Shown here: positions 55,405 through 64,000 of the stretch, in pieces | Layout of the letters: every line of letters begins with the position of its first letter | How positions within the stretch are numbered: the stretch's first letter is position 1 | DNA from: Photobacterium kishitanii | GTDB taxonomy: Bacteria > Pseudomonadota > Gammaproteobacteria > Enterobacterales > Vibrionaceae | DNA length: 64,000 nucleotides | Assembly (NCBI RefSeq): GCF_003026355.1 | Contig: NZ_PYON01000007.1 | Span: 162,405-226,404, forward strand | Direction of reading: 5' to 3' | Translations under genes and position numbers: made by a program | Notes under the pieces: model-generated | What the model was told of the DNA's origin: nothing | Database searches by the model: none | What the model saw: the letters and a program-made list of their open reading frames with translations, nothing else

Positions 55405-58400
55405 ATGAAAGTAAAATATTTAGCGAGTATTTTCCCGGTGCTGATGATGTCAGTTTACGGTAATACCACCATAGCAAATGAGGTTACGACAGGTAAAATC
55501 TATTTTAATCAGAAAGAGTTACCGTCTGATACCCAAGGTACTTTACCCGGTAATGTTAGCCTCGCACAAAGTGTGATTATGCAATCTGTGAATAAAATTG
55601 CAGATGATCGCCAACCACATTTAGTCTCATTACGAAAAGCATTGGTATTGTTTGAACCAAGTGTTGGCGAGATTATCAGTGATGAATCTATTACATTAAT
55701 CGCGAAAAATACACGCGGAGAAGTGGTTCATCAGGTATTGATGCAATCGCCACAGAACTTACCAAAGATTGTCGGTCAAATAGATCAGCAATTAAACATT
55801 ACTAAACCGGACGTATTTTCGCATACTGTTTCTGGTAATGGACCACTACACGCCATTCAAGGTGAACAAGGTAAAGCAGTCTTTAAAGCATTATTGCTTG
55901 AGCATGATGCCATTAATGTAACGACGAGTGATGGTAGTTGGGCGCAACACTTTATTCTAGCCGATGATCCTGCTTTTAATAATAAAACGGTAACCTTTAC
56001 CTCTTGGGCGGGTTATAACTCTACGATTACGTACTCTCAAGGTACAGATACTATTAGTAATGGTAATGAGCTAACTTATAAAAATATAGATGGTATTTGG
56101 TATGCAAAAGCAGATCAGGATATTAACCGTATTGCTTATAGTGACAAAGCTTATTCAGCTATTTTACCCGCAGAAGCCGTGTTACCCGGATTACAATTAT
56201 CATTTGTGAGTGAAAGTGGTAAAGAAGGCCTAGTCAATGAAATTAGCGTTGGTGCGTATACGCATTTAATTTTAAACGCAGTCGATATTGGTCTATTAAC
56301 ACCACCAAGAGATGAGTTTGTCTTTATTAAAGATCATGAACTTCAGCGCCAATATTTTCAAAATACTCAAATTAGTAAGCTGACAGTTAACCCTTATCAA
56401 GCTGTTCACCTAACAGAAATCATGCTACCTGATGGTCGTTTGTTAGTGGATGTCGATCCAAGTACAGCTGATGCTTATGGCAGTGACTCGCATTATCGTA
56501 TTGCACGTGAATTAATTTCTTCTGGTATTAATAGTGCGAACTATGGCGTTAACTCTTCTAGTGTTAGACCACAAAGTCAGTGGAATATTGATGCGGTTTA
56601 TCATGCAGCACAAGTTACTGTAAATAACTCTCGTGGTAATTATAGTAGTGGTGTGATTAACCACGGTTTATTGGGGTCTTATCGCGGTGTTGCTTCTGTT
56701 GTTAGTTCAACAGGGAATGAATTTAGTCACGAAGTCGGTCATGAGTTTGGTGTCGGTAATCATTACCCTGGTGGCTTTAAAGGCGCTGTCCATAATAGCT
56801 CAATAAATAAAAACTCAACTTGGGGATGGGATGTTCATAAAAATCTCTTTATTCCTAACTTTAGTAAAGGGATTAATAACCAAACATCATGTTATGAGGG
56901 TGAATGTGCTCAGCCATTTGCCGGTCATAGTTTCGGGTTTGGTACTATGTCTGGTGGTTGGCCACAACATGCAAAATATAATGCCTACACACTTCATACT
57001 CCTTATGAATTAAGTATTTTCCAAGATTTCCTAGAAAATAAAGCCAATTTTGATGCTTTATCGCCAACAGGTTTCAGTAAATGGAACCACGAGCTACAGC
57101 AAATGCAGCCATGGACAAATAGTGCTGCTGATGATTTAGCCTTTGTTATTAAGTATATAAGTGATAACGACAGCCTAAATCAATTTGGTGAACAGAGTGA
57201 TAAATTCCAGACGTTACTCGCACAAGCGGATGCAGTTAAACTTGGTCTTGGTAATGGTTATTGGGCGCGTGATTTTTATTTACCAACCGATGATAGTCTA
57301 GAAGGTAAAATAATTAGCTTTGAATCATGGGCAGGTTGGACTGCGTATATTCATTATAATCAAACGACAATAGCGTTAAATCATAGCAATAAATATGCGT
57401 TTAAGTTTATTAATGGCCAGTGGCAAAGTGTTGATAGCGATATTTTAAATAAATCAATTGAGTTAACACCTTATAAGCAAGGCATTCCTGTAACAACACT
57501 GGTCGGTTATTACGATCCTGATAAGACGCTTCCAAGCTATATTTATCCTGCCTTACATGGTGCTTATGGTTCTGTATATGCTGATGGTTTTACAGACTCT
57601 TCGTGTCAATTAGATGTGTTTACTCGTAATGGTGGTACCAAAACTTTTAATCTACATAATCGCCGTTTACAAGCAGGAATGATGAATCGTTTCCATATTA
57701 ATATTGAAACGGCCTTACAACCTTATCAAGCGGAAGTACGTTGTGGTAATGAACAACTTGATAGTTTAACGATCGAGCCTGCTAGCGTCACTTTAAAGGC
57801 TCAGATTACAACGACGGAAGCAGGGGAAGCGCCGACTATTTATGGTGTAACTGATGTAGTGATTCAGCAAGGTCAGTATTTTGATGTAATGGCTGGTGTG
57901 TCGGCTATTGATGATTACGATGGTGATGTAAGTGCCTCAATTGTCGTTGAGGGTACTGTTGATAATACTACTGCAGGCTACTACTCATTAACTTATAAAG
58001 CTTATGATAGTGCAGCATCAGAAACGGTTACGGTTAGACAGGTTGAAGTGTTTAGTGAAAAACCGACTTTCTCGGGTATTAATGATAGTACGATTACTTT
58101 AGGTGAAATGTTTGATCCGCGTATCGGTGTGCAGGCTATGGATGCTGAAGATGGTGATTTAACGGCAAATATTCAAATTTCAGGTAGCGTAAATACAGAT
58201 ATTACTGGTAGTTATGTATTGACTTACCAGATAGTGGATAGTGCGAGTCATATTGTAACTGCGACACGTACGGTAACCGTTGAAGGTGAACCCGCATGTG
58301 ACAATCTATGGTTAGCAACGGCAACTTATGTTGCTGGTGATCAGGTATCGCATAAAGGTGCATTATGGCAAGCTGGCTGGTGGACCCAAGCAGAAGAACC

Positions 58401-58662
58401 AAGTACTACTGGCGAATGGGGGGTTTGGAAACAAATTGCAGATAGTGGTTGTTCTATTCCAAAACCAGAGATCACACCGCCAGTTGAGGGAGAGTATCCA
58501 GCTTATCAAGCTAATGGAAATTATAAAGCAGGGGATAAAGTAACTGCAATTGATGGCAATATTTATCAATGTAAGCCATGGCCAGCAACAGGATGGTGTA
58601 ATAACTCAGCTTATGCACCTGGCGATAGTTACTATTGGTCAGAAGCTTGGGTTCAGCTATAA
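55405..58662 (+). CDS. Secreted M66 mucin metalloprotease (StcE/TagA family) with CBM tail
   Basis: This is a 1085-residue zinc protease. A signal peptide covers about 1-25. The catalytic core carries H442-E-V-G-H446 and then GVGNHYPGG. STWGWDVHKN, CAQPFAGHSFGFGTMSGG and VTTLVGYYDPDKTLPSYIYPALHGAYG align, from memory, with StcE. Similar W-A...SWAG modules flank the core at about 173-235 and 615-680. Then come two bacterial Ig-like (DUF5011) domains (about 807-950) and two CBM5/12-type modules (about 965-1085). StcE and TagA cut mucin-type O-glycoproteins. The third zinc histidine is displaced by one inserted Asn relative to StcE. Confidence 0.92.
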   Translation: MKVKYLASIFPVLMMSVYGNTTIANEVTTGKIYFNQKELPSDTQGTLPGNVSLAQSVIMQSVNKIADDRQPHLVSLRKALVLFEPSVGEIISDESITLIAKNTRGEVVHQVLMQSPQNLPKIVGQIDQQLNITKPDVFSHTVSGNGPLHAIQGEQGKAVFKALLLEHDAINVTTSDGSWAQHFILADDPAFNNKTVTFTSWAGYNSTITYSQGTDTISNGNELTYKNIDGIWYAKADQDINRIAYSDKAYSAILPAEAVLPGLQLSFVSESGKEGLVNEISVGAYTHLILNAVDIGLLTPPRDEFVFIKDHELQRQYFQNTQISKLTVNPYQAVHLTEIMLPDGRLLVDVDPSTADAYGSDSHYRIARELISSGINSANYGVNSSSVRPQSQWNIDAVYHAAQVTVNNSRGNYSSGVINHGLLGSYRGVASVVSSTGNEFSHEVGHEFGVGNHYPGGFKGAVHNSSINKNSTWGWDVHKNLFIPNFSKGINNQTSCYEGECAQPFAGHSFGFGTMSGGWPQHAKYNAYTLHTPYELSIFQDFLENKANFDALSPTGFSKWNHELQQMQPWTNSAADDLAFVIKYISDNDSLNQFGEQSDKFQTLLAQADAVKLGLGNGYWARDFYLPTDDSLEGKIISFESWAGWTAYIHYNQTTIALNHSNKYAFKFINGQWQSVDSDILNKSIELTPYKQGIPVTTLVGYYDPDKTLPSYIYPALHGAYGSVYADGFTDSSCQLDVFTRNGGTKTFNLHNRRLQAGMMNRFHINIETALQPYQAEVRCGNEQLDSLTIEPASVTLKAQITTTEAGEAPTIYGVTDVVIQQGQYFDVMAGVSAIDDYDGDVSASIVVEGTVDNTTAGYYSLTYKAYDSAASETVTVRQVEVFSEKPTFSGINDSTITLGEMFDPRIGVQAMDAEDGDLTANIQISGSVNTDITGSYVLTYQIVDSASHIVTATRTVTVEGEPACDNLWLATATYVAGDQVSHKGALWQAGWWTQAEEPSTTGEWGVWKQIADSGCSIPKPEITPPVEGEYPAYQANGNYKAGDKVTAIDGNIYQCKPWPATGWCNNSAYAPGDSYYWSEAWVQL

Positions 58663-58691
58663 CCGATTAAATGTTTTTTAATAAATGAGCG

Positions 58692-58719
58692 AAAGCGGTG
58701 AGTAATCACCGCTTTTTTT
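58692..58719 (+). terminator. Terminator after the M66 protease
   Basis: AAAGCGGTGA and TCACCGCTTT form a 10-bp stem with a GTAA loop and a run of T. Confidence 0.92.
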
Positions 58720-58869
58720 ATGACATTTTTAAGATAAGCAAATGTATTCACAAGGCAACTATTTGTTATGCAAGGCATAAGTAGCTTTTATATATTGACA
58801 GTATTTTAACGAACAATGAGCGTATATTGATACCCTACAGGCATGGTTTACATGAAGTAGAGCACTATT

Positions 58870-60033
58870 ATGGAGTATAAGAGCAGAATTTTAATTGGTG
58901 TATTGGTTTTCCCTATGCTGTTTACAACATTATCTTCGTTGGCGAGTGAGCCAGCTAAAACGTCATCAATTCCGATTAAAATTCAGAATATAAAAAATCG
59001 AACGTTTAACCAAGACTTTCAGGAAGTAGGTAAAATTACTGCCGTTGATTCTACAGCATTAACCTTTAGTGCCTCCGAAAAATTAATAACAAAATGCTTT
59101 CCTGATGGTGCTTATGTTCATAAAGGGGATGTCATTGCGAAACTTGATAGTACGCAGCCAAAAGCAGAACTTCAAAAGTCTGAAATACAAGATGCGATTG
59201 AGCGCTCTAAATTACATCGTATGTTAGCGTTGATACAAAAACAGCCTGATGCGATATCAAAGCAAGACATTGAGAATCAACAACTACAAACACATTTAGT
59301 ACAAGTAGATGTACAACAAAAAAAAGATGCTTTATTGAATTACCAATTAATAGCGCCATTTAATGGTCGTTTGACTAATTTCAAATACTCTATTGGTAGC
59401 CGTATTAGTTCTGATGATGTCGTGGTGTCGTTAATCAAAAACGATCCTGTGCAAGTTACCTATTCTATTAGCCAACAAGAGCTAGCTGAAGCGGCATCTA
59501 ATCAGCAGGTCACTATTTCTGTTGATGCTTATAAAGATAAACATTTCACTGGCGTTGTTAATTACATTGCGCCTGAAGTGGATCCACAATCGGGTCGTAT
59601 TGATGTTCAAGCAAATATCAAAAATACCGATAAATTACTGATACCGGGTATGTTTGCCAAAGTGACGCAACATTCCGCTAAAAATGTCACTTACCCAATC
59701 GTATCTCAAACAGCAGTGATTGTTGATGGTGATAAGCGCTATGTATGGCTTTATGATGGTAAGAGAGTCAAACAACAGCCTGTTGTTCTCGGTGATAACA
59801 CCAATGATGGTTATGTGGTGATTAAAAAAGGTCTTGATGTAAATGACAAAGTTGTCGTTGCAGGGCAGCAAAACTTAAAACCAGATTCTGTGGTTAAGCT
59901 CCAAGCATCCACAGCATCAGCTTTACCGTCATCCTCGGCAGAAAAAACCACGCAACAATCCTCTCCTTCAAATAAACCAATACAAAAAATCACCGATAGC
60001 TCAAATCAAGGAGCTAAGCATGAAGCTGCCTGA
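58870..60033 (+). CDS. RND efflux periplasmic adaptor (AcrA/MexE type)
   Basis: This is a 387-residue exported adaptor with a signal peptide (about 1-26), a lipoyl half-motif (DGAYVHKGDVIAKLDS), a short coiled coil (about 95-150), the second lipoyl half (YQLIAPFNGRLTNFK) and the beta-barrel and membrane-proximal domains (IAPEVDPQSGRIDVQA). The tail after about 350 is Ser/Gln-rich and disordered. It overlaps the pump gene by 14 bases. No outer-membrane channel gene is in the window, so a TolC-type partner must be elsewhere. Confidence 0.9.
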   Translation: MEYKSRILIGVLVFPMLFTTLSSLASEPAKTSSIPIKIQNIKNRTFNQDFQEVGKITAVDSTALTFSASEKLITKCFPDGAYVHKGDVIAKLDSTQPKAELQKSEIQDAIERSKLHRMLALIQKQPDAISKQDIENQQLQTHLVQVDVQQKKDALLNYQLIAPFNGRLTNFKYSIGSRISSDDVVVSLIKNDPVQVTYSISQQELAEAASNQQVTISVDAYKDKHFTGVVNYIAPEVDPQSGRIDVQANIKNTDKLLIPGMFAKVTQHSAKNVTYPIVSQTAVIVDGDKRYVWLYDGKRVKQQPVVLGDNTNDGYVVIKKGLDVNDKVVVAGQQNLKPDSVVKLQASTASALPSSSAEKTTQQSSPSNKPIQKITDSSNQGAKHEAA

Positions 60034-63000
60034 GGTTTGTATTAAACATCCGATCTATTCGTGTGTGCTCTGCATTGCGATTGTGTTGTTAGGCGTGGTG
60101 GCCTTACAAAGTTTGCCAGTGCAATATTTTCCAGATCATCGTGCTCCGAATGCGACGGTTACAGCGAATATTTCAGGCGCAAGTGCGGAGTTTATGTCTG
60201 ATAATGTAGCGGATAAACTTATTTCTGCCGCGACTGGTTTAGAGTCAGTTAAAAATATGAATACTGACTGCCAAGAAGGGACGTGTACCTTAAAAGTCTT
60301 TTTTAAAGATAATGTATCTGATGTGAAATACGCGAGTTTAATGAATAACTTGCGCAGTAAAGTGGAGGCGATTAATAACTTTCCTCCAAGTATGATTGAT
60401 AAACCAGTGGTAACGGATGATTCTTCAGAAAATGCGCTGCCAAGTAATATTATTACCTTTGTTGCAAAGGGAAAAATAACCAAGCAACAAATGTATAATC
60501 TTATTAGTCAGCAACTTATTCCTCAGTTTAGTCATATACCTGGAGTCGGTGGTGTGTGGGGGCCATACGGCGGGAGTAGCCAAGCTATTCATGTTTGGCT
60601 TGATCCAGAAAAAATGATGTCACTTGGCATTACCGCTACTGATGTGGTCAGCACGTTAAGTAAATATAACGCCACTTTTACAGCAGGAACAATCCAAGGT
60701 CAGGTCCGTGACTTCTCAATTAATCCGGTGAACTCGGTAAGTAGTGTTGATGATGTGCGCAATTTAGTGGTGCGTTACGATAATGGTAATATTGTACGTG
60801 TTGATGATGTTGCGAATGTTGTTAAAGACGATGCAAGTTTAACACCTTCAATATTGCATATTAATGGTCAATTAGGGATGTCGATTCAGACATTACCGCT
60901 TAAAAGTGAGAACCCAGTTGTTGTCGCTCAGCGAGTTAAAGCTGCGATGGCATCAATGAATATTCCTAGCTCCATTAAAATGAAAATGGTTTATAACCAA
61001 GCTGATTTTATTAAAGCCTCGATTGATGAAGGGTTTAAAACATTAATTGAAGCGATTGTATTAGTCGCTGCTGTGGTCGTACTATTTTTAGGCTCAATCC
61101 GATTTGCGCTTATTCCATTGATTACGATTCCTGTGTGTGTCATCGGTGTGTTTGCTGTTATGGCTGCTTTGGGTTTTAGTATTAATGTATTAACGATCCT
61201 AGCAATTATTCTTGCCATTGGTTTGGTTGTTGATGATGCCATCGTGGTGGTTGAAAACTGTTTTCGGCATATTGAGCAAGGTAAAAAACCGTTAGATGCT
61301 GCAATAGCAAGCAGTAAAGAAATTGTGGCTCCTGTTATTGCAATGACCTTAACCTTGGCGACGGTTTACTGTCCGATAGGTTTTATGTCAGGGTTAACCG
61401 CTGATTTATTTCACCAGTTTGCTTTTACGCTTGCTGCGGCAGTATTAATTTCAGGTGTTATAGCTTTAACATTATCCCCAATGATGAGTGCTTATATATT
61501 AAAACCAGTTATTCATTCACCGGCTTGGTTTGTGTGGGTCGAGGCTAAAGTTAATCAGCTAACAACTAAATACCTACAACTGCTAAGATTCGTTTTTACC
61601 AAGAAAAAGTGGTTAGTTGCTATTGCTATATTACTGATAGGCGCGTCAACAGTTGCAGTATGGTGGATGCCTAAAACGTTATTACCAATTGAAGATACAG
61701 GTTTTATTTCAGTATCGACTAAATCCCCGTCAGGAGTAGGGCGAGCTTATCATTTGCAAAATAATGCCCAGTTGAATAGTGTCTTTAATGGTGATCCCGC
61801 AATTGAAGCTAATATGTCTTATATTGAATCGACGCCTGAAAATCATTTGGTGTTAAAACCATGGGATGAACGGAAACAAAATATTGAGCAAATTATTAGT
61901 CGCTTAATGGCAAAAGCTAAAGCGACGGTGTCGGAATATGGTGTTTCGATGTCAGTTCGTTCAGCAGATAATTTGAATTTACCATCAGGCCTAGTACTTG
62001 AATTGACCACGCTCAATAAAAATACATTGGCATTAGGTAGTACCGCGACGAAAGTTGAGAAAGTACTAGAGAATTATGCGGGAGTATCCAATGTCAGTAA
62101 TTCAATGCATCGTGATGTATTACGATTTGATTTAAAAATAGATCAAAATGCAGTGGTGTTATCAGATGTTGATTATGCTGATGTTACTAGTGCGGTATCT
62201 ACTTTTTTAGGATCGGTAAAAGCCGCGGATCTAAAAATGGCAGATGGCTATACTTACCCGATTCAAGTGCAAGTAAATAAAAAATCATTAGGTGATTTTA
62301 AGGTATTAAATAAATTATATGTCTTGTCTAAAACAGGACAAGCACTACCGTTATCGCAGTTTGTAACGATTAAGCAAGTGACTGCTGAGTCTCATATTAA
62401 AACGTTTATGGGGCTTGATAGTGCTGAGATTACGGCAGATTTGATGCCTGGTTATAATGCTAGTGATGTGCAGCAATTTGTGAATCAGCATCTGCCTAAG
62501 TTGTTGCAAAAAGGGCAGCAATATCAATTTAATGGCGTAGTAAAAGATCTGCAAGATTCTTCGAATGGTATGGTGTTAATTTTCGCTATGGCATTGATTT
62601 TTGTATTCTTAATTTTAGCTGTGCAGTTTGAAAGCTTCATTGAACCGTTGATTATAATGTTGACTGTACCACTGTGCTTAGTGGGGGCATTATTAACCTT
62701 AAGTGCTTTTGGTCAGAGTCTCAATATTTACTCTAAAATCGGATTATTGACGCTGGTTGGGCTTGTGACTAAGCATGGTATTCTATTGGTTGATTTTGCA
62801 AATAAACAGCAACGAGAATACGGCTTAAATGCTTATGATGCTGCTATTGCGAGTGCTAAGTCTCGTTTAAGACCAATACTGATGACATCATTCACGATGA
62901 TTATTGGTTCGTTACCATTAGCATTTGCGGTAGGACCTGGATCAATTGGACGAATTAATATCGGTCTTGTGCTGGTGGGGGGATTGATATTCGGGACTGT

Positions 63001-63109
63001 ATTTTCGTTGTTTGTTGTGCCAATTGCTTATGTGGTGATGGCAAAAGTAAGGCGCTGGAGTATTAGAGAATACTGGCAACAGTTAACATCAGCCAAGAAA
63101 AGTGATTAA
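60020..63109 (+). CDS. RND efflux pump inner-membrane protein (HAE1-like)
   Basis: This 1029-residue protein has the RND layout of two six-helix halves and two large periplasmic loops. Proton-relay aspartates sit in LAIGLVVDDAIVVVEN, and the second half has VGLVTKHGILLVDFAN and RLRPILMTSFTMI. The ATG at 60020 has AAGGAG seven bases upstream inside the adaptor gene. It probably exports drugs, bile salts or similar amphiphiles; specificity cannot be read. The operon ends with the terminator at 63129. Confidence 0.92.
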   Translation: MKLPEVCIKHPIYSCVLCIAIVLLGVVALQSLPVQYFPDHRAPNATVTANISGASAEFMSDNVADKLISAATGLESVKNMNTDCQEGTCTLKVFFKDNVSDVKYASLMNNLRSKVEAINNFPPSMIDKPVVTDDSSENALPSNIITFVAKGKITKQQMYNLISQQLIPQFSHIPGVGGVWGPYGGSSQAIHVWLDPEKMMSLGITATDVVSTLSKYNATFTAGTIQGQVRDFSINPVNSVSSVDDVRNLVVRYDNGNIVRVDDVANVVKDDASLTPSILHINGQLGMSIQTLPLKSENPVVVAQRVKAAMASMNIPSSIKMKMVYNQADFIKASIDEGFKTLIEAIVLVAAVVVLFLGSIRFALIPLITIPVCVIGVFAVMAALGFSINVLTILAIILAIGLVVDDAIVVVENCFRHIEQGKKPLDAAIASSKEIVAPVIAMTLTLATVYCPIGFMSGLTADLFHQFAFTLAAAVLISGVIALTLSPMMSAYILKPVIHSPAWFVWVEAKVNQLTTKYLQLLRFVFTKKKWLVAIAILLIGASTVAVWWMPKTLLPIEDTGFISVSTKSPSGVGRAYHLQNNAQLNSVFNGDPAIEANMSYIESTPENHLVLKPWDERKQNIEQIISRLMAKAKATVSEYGVSMSVRSADNLNLPSGLVLELTTLNKNTLALGSTATKVEKVLENYAGVSNVSNSMHRDVLRFDLKIDQNAVVLSDVDYADVTSAVSTFLGSVKAADLKMADGYTYPIQVQVNKKSLGDFKVLNKLYVLSKTGQALPLSQFVTIKQVTAESHIKTFMGLDSAEITADLMPGYNASDVQQFVNQHLPKLLQKGQQYQFNGVVKDLQDSSNGMVLIFAMALIFVFLILAVQFESFIEPLIIMLTVPLCLVGALLTLSAFGQSLNIYSKIGLLTLVGLVTKHGILLVDFANKQQREYGLNAYDAAIASAKSRLRPILMTSFTMIIGSLPLAFAVGPGSIGRINIGLVLVGGLIFGTVFSLFVVPIAYVVMAKVRRWSIREYWQQLTSAKKSD

Positions 63110-63128
63110 TACATTATTGATAATGTTA

Positions 63129-63156
63129 TAAGCCACTCTTTATGAGTGGCTTTTTT
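63129..63156 (+). terminator. Terminator after the RND pump
   Basis: AAGCCACTC and GAGTGGCTT pair around a TTTAT loop and are followed by six T. Confidence 0.9.
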
Positions 63157-63175
63157 AATGCTGGAATAGCGTAAA

Positions 63176-63526
63176 TCAATGCTGGAATGTTGCAGCGTCA
63201 TTATCGCTAGTAGCATTAATATCCCCAGCGGGATTAAGTAAGTGTGGTACGATTTTGGGTAAAATTAATTCAATATCGTTATCTGTTACTGGAGTAATTG
63301 CTGAGTCATACCAGCCGAGTAAACCTAATACGGCATAGCCAATTGCATCATCGCTGTCGCGGTGTTCTAGGATAATTTGTAGAAAACGTAAGATAGCTTT
63401 GTCGTTTGATTTAGCTTGCACTAATGTTTCTTTAAAAACAGCATTAGCTTCAGTTAGTAAGCCTTCAAATTCAGTATCAATTGATACTTTAAATGAGCCA
63501 CCATCAACAGTAATTTTCATAGTCAT
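63176..63526 (-). CDS. Small acidic conserved hypothetical protein
   Basis: This 116-residue soluble protein may start two codons later (MKITVDGG). It contains GSFKVSIDTEFEGLLTEAN, an acidic helical middle and VLGLLGWYDSAITPV. No domain recognised. It sits alone between the RND operon and the tRNA-Val array. No strong Shine-Dalgarno is seen at either start. Confidence 0.6.
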   Translation of the reverse strand: MTMKITVDGGSFKVSIDTEFEGLLTEANAVFKETLVQAKSNDKAILRFLQIILEHRDSDDAIGYAVLGLLGWYDSAITPVTDNDIELILPKIVPHLLNPAGDINATSDNDAATFQH

Positions 63527-63617
63527 ATCGTCAATTATTCTAATAGACTCGAATATTACCCAATTATGGATAGGTTGTCGCTAAACGGGGTTATAGATTG
63601 CTATTGTTATGATCCAG

Positions 63618-63656
63618 ATACGAAAAAGCCTGCTAAAAGCAGGCTTTTTCGTATCT
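63618..63656 (-). terminator. Terminator of the tRNA-Val array
   Basis: GATACGAAAAAGCCTGCT and its complement form an 18-bp stem with an AAA loop. On the minus strand it lies just after the first-listed tRNA and contains a T run in the descending arm. Confidence 0.9.
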
Positions 63657-63662
63657 AAAAGA

Positions 63663-63739
63663 TGGTGCTCGCTACTGGACTCGAACCAGTGACACCTTGC
63701 ATGTCATGCAAGTACTCTAACCAACTGAGCTAAGCGAGC
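63663..63739 (-). tRNA. tRNA-Val (GAC), array copy nearest the terminator
   Basis: This is a 77-base tRNA with encoded CCA: acceptor GCTCGCT/AGCGAGC, anticodon stem CTTGC/GCAAG with anticodon GAC (complement at 63703-63705), and T-loop GGTTCGAGTCC. It is identical to the two following copies. Confidence 0.95.
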
Positions 63740-63783
63740 AAATTGTACTACTATAAACTGCTGTTAAGCCGTTTATTTGAAAA

Positions 63784-63860
63784 TGGTGCTCGCTACTGGA
63801 CTCGAACCAGTGACACCTTGCATGTCATGCAAGTACTCTAACCAACTGAGCTAAGCGAGC
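63784..63860 (-). tRNA. tRNA-Val (GAC), second copy
   Basis: This is identical in all 77 bases to the copy at 63663, displaced by exactly 121 bases. The 44-base spacers are also identical, apart from bases bordering the terminator side of the first copy. Confidence 0.95.
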
Positions 63861-63904
63861 AAATTGTACTACTATAAACTGCTGTTAAGCCGTTTATTTG
63901 AAAA

Positions 63905-63981
63905 TGGTGCTCGCTACTGGACTCGAACCAGTGACACCTTGCATGTCATGCAAGTACTCTAACCAACTGAGCTAAGCGAGC
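63905..63981 (-). tRNA. tRNA-Val (GAC), third copy
   Basis: This is identical to the other two copies and again offset by 121 bases. The spacer continues to the edge of the window, so further copies may follow. Confidence 0.95.
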
Positions 63982-64000
63982 AAATTGTACTACTATAAAC

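Larger units (their letters stand above)
63663..64000 (-). repeat. Tandem 121-bp repeat of tRNA-Val plus spacer
   Basis: Three full tRNA genes and their spacers repeat with a 121-base period and no visible differences. The spacer (AAATTGTACTACTATAAACTG...) is cut by the window edge at 64000. Such perfect arrays are maintained by recombination and vary in copy number. Confidence 0.92.

Noticed and set aside
63663..64000. CRISPR-like regular repeats
   Set aside because: The repeated unit is a complete tRNA plus an identical spacer; CRISPR spacers would differ and no cas gene is present.

Overview
The window reads as ordinary chromosome from a marine gammaproteobacterium of the Vibrionaceae, most likely Photobacterium. 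The basis is AT-rich coding sequence with Vibrionaceae-type orthologues (mepK-ycbL, uhpABC, aspC, asnS, queE, mlc, bio genes, htpX), chitin/mucin-binding CBM5/12 modules, a StcE/TagA-type M66 mucinase and a tandem array of identical tRNA genes. The genus is inferred from gene content and composition, not from a search. No prophage, insertion sequence, CRISPR array or rRNA operon was seen.

Layout. 1-1.7 kb: the 3' end of an L,D-transpeptidase, then mepK and ycbL (cell-wall remodelling). 1.8-5.4 kb: uhpABC hexose-phosphate sensing, with no uhpT in the window. 5.3-8.5 kb: small conserved proteins and aspC. 8.6-11.4 kb: two tandem paralogous membrane diguanylate cyclases. 11.6-16.4 kb: asnS, queE, the glucose regulator mlc and a LysR regulator. 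16.5-21.1 kb: an L-lactate uptake and oxidation operon (lctP-lutA-lutB-lutC) with a Fur-box-like site upstream. 21.7-27.8 kb: a LON-domain protein and the divergent biotin locus bioA / bioBFCD, with a readable BirA operator. 28.1-29.4 kb: htpX and a small membrane protein.

29.4-34.6 kb begins with 1.16 kb of very AT-rich non-coding DNA carrying several hairpins. An orphan wza, an unlisted 32-residue membrane protein, a TPR membrane protein, a small CxxC...CxxC protein, an Ap4A-phosphorylase-like enzyme and tRNA-Ser follow. 34.7-42 kb: a PAS chemoreceptor, a second CxxC...CxxC paralogue, a free two-module CBM5/12 protein, a YtfL-type transporter, a deletion scar joining the 3' ends of a dmsC-like and a ferredoxin-like gene, an outer-membrane barrel and YgiW. 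41.9-47.4 kb: AzlCD, RidA, L-cysteine desulfidase, a YheO-type regulator and an APC permease, which together look like an amino-acid or cysteine catabolic module. 47.8-51.5 kb: a TetR-controlled HlyD/ABC exporter behind a 26-bp perfect palindrome. 51.6-58.7 kb: a secreted unknown, phoA, apbE and the M66 mucinase. 58.9-63.1 kb: an RND adaptor and pump. The right edge holds three identical tRNA-Val(GAC) genes in exact 121-bp repeats that run toward or past the end.

The accessory content fits life on animal mucus and chitin: a mucinase with chitin-binding tails, a related free binding protein, phosphatase, lactate use, hexose-phosphate sensing and efflux. I found no clearly new multi-gene system. 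The best leads are the CxxC pair, the dms/ferredoxin scar, the wza leader, the 32-residue protein, the RidA-cysteine desulfidase pairing and the tRNA-Val array.
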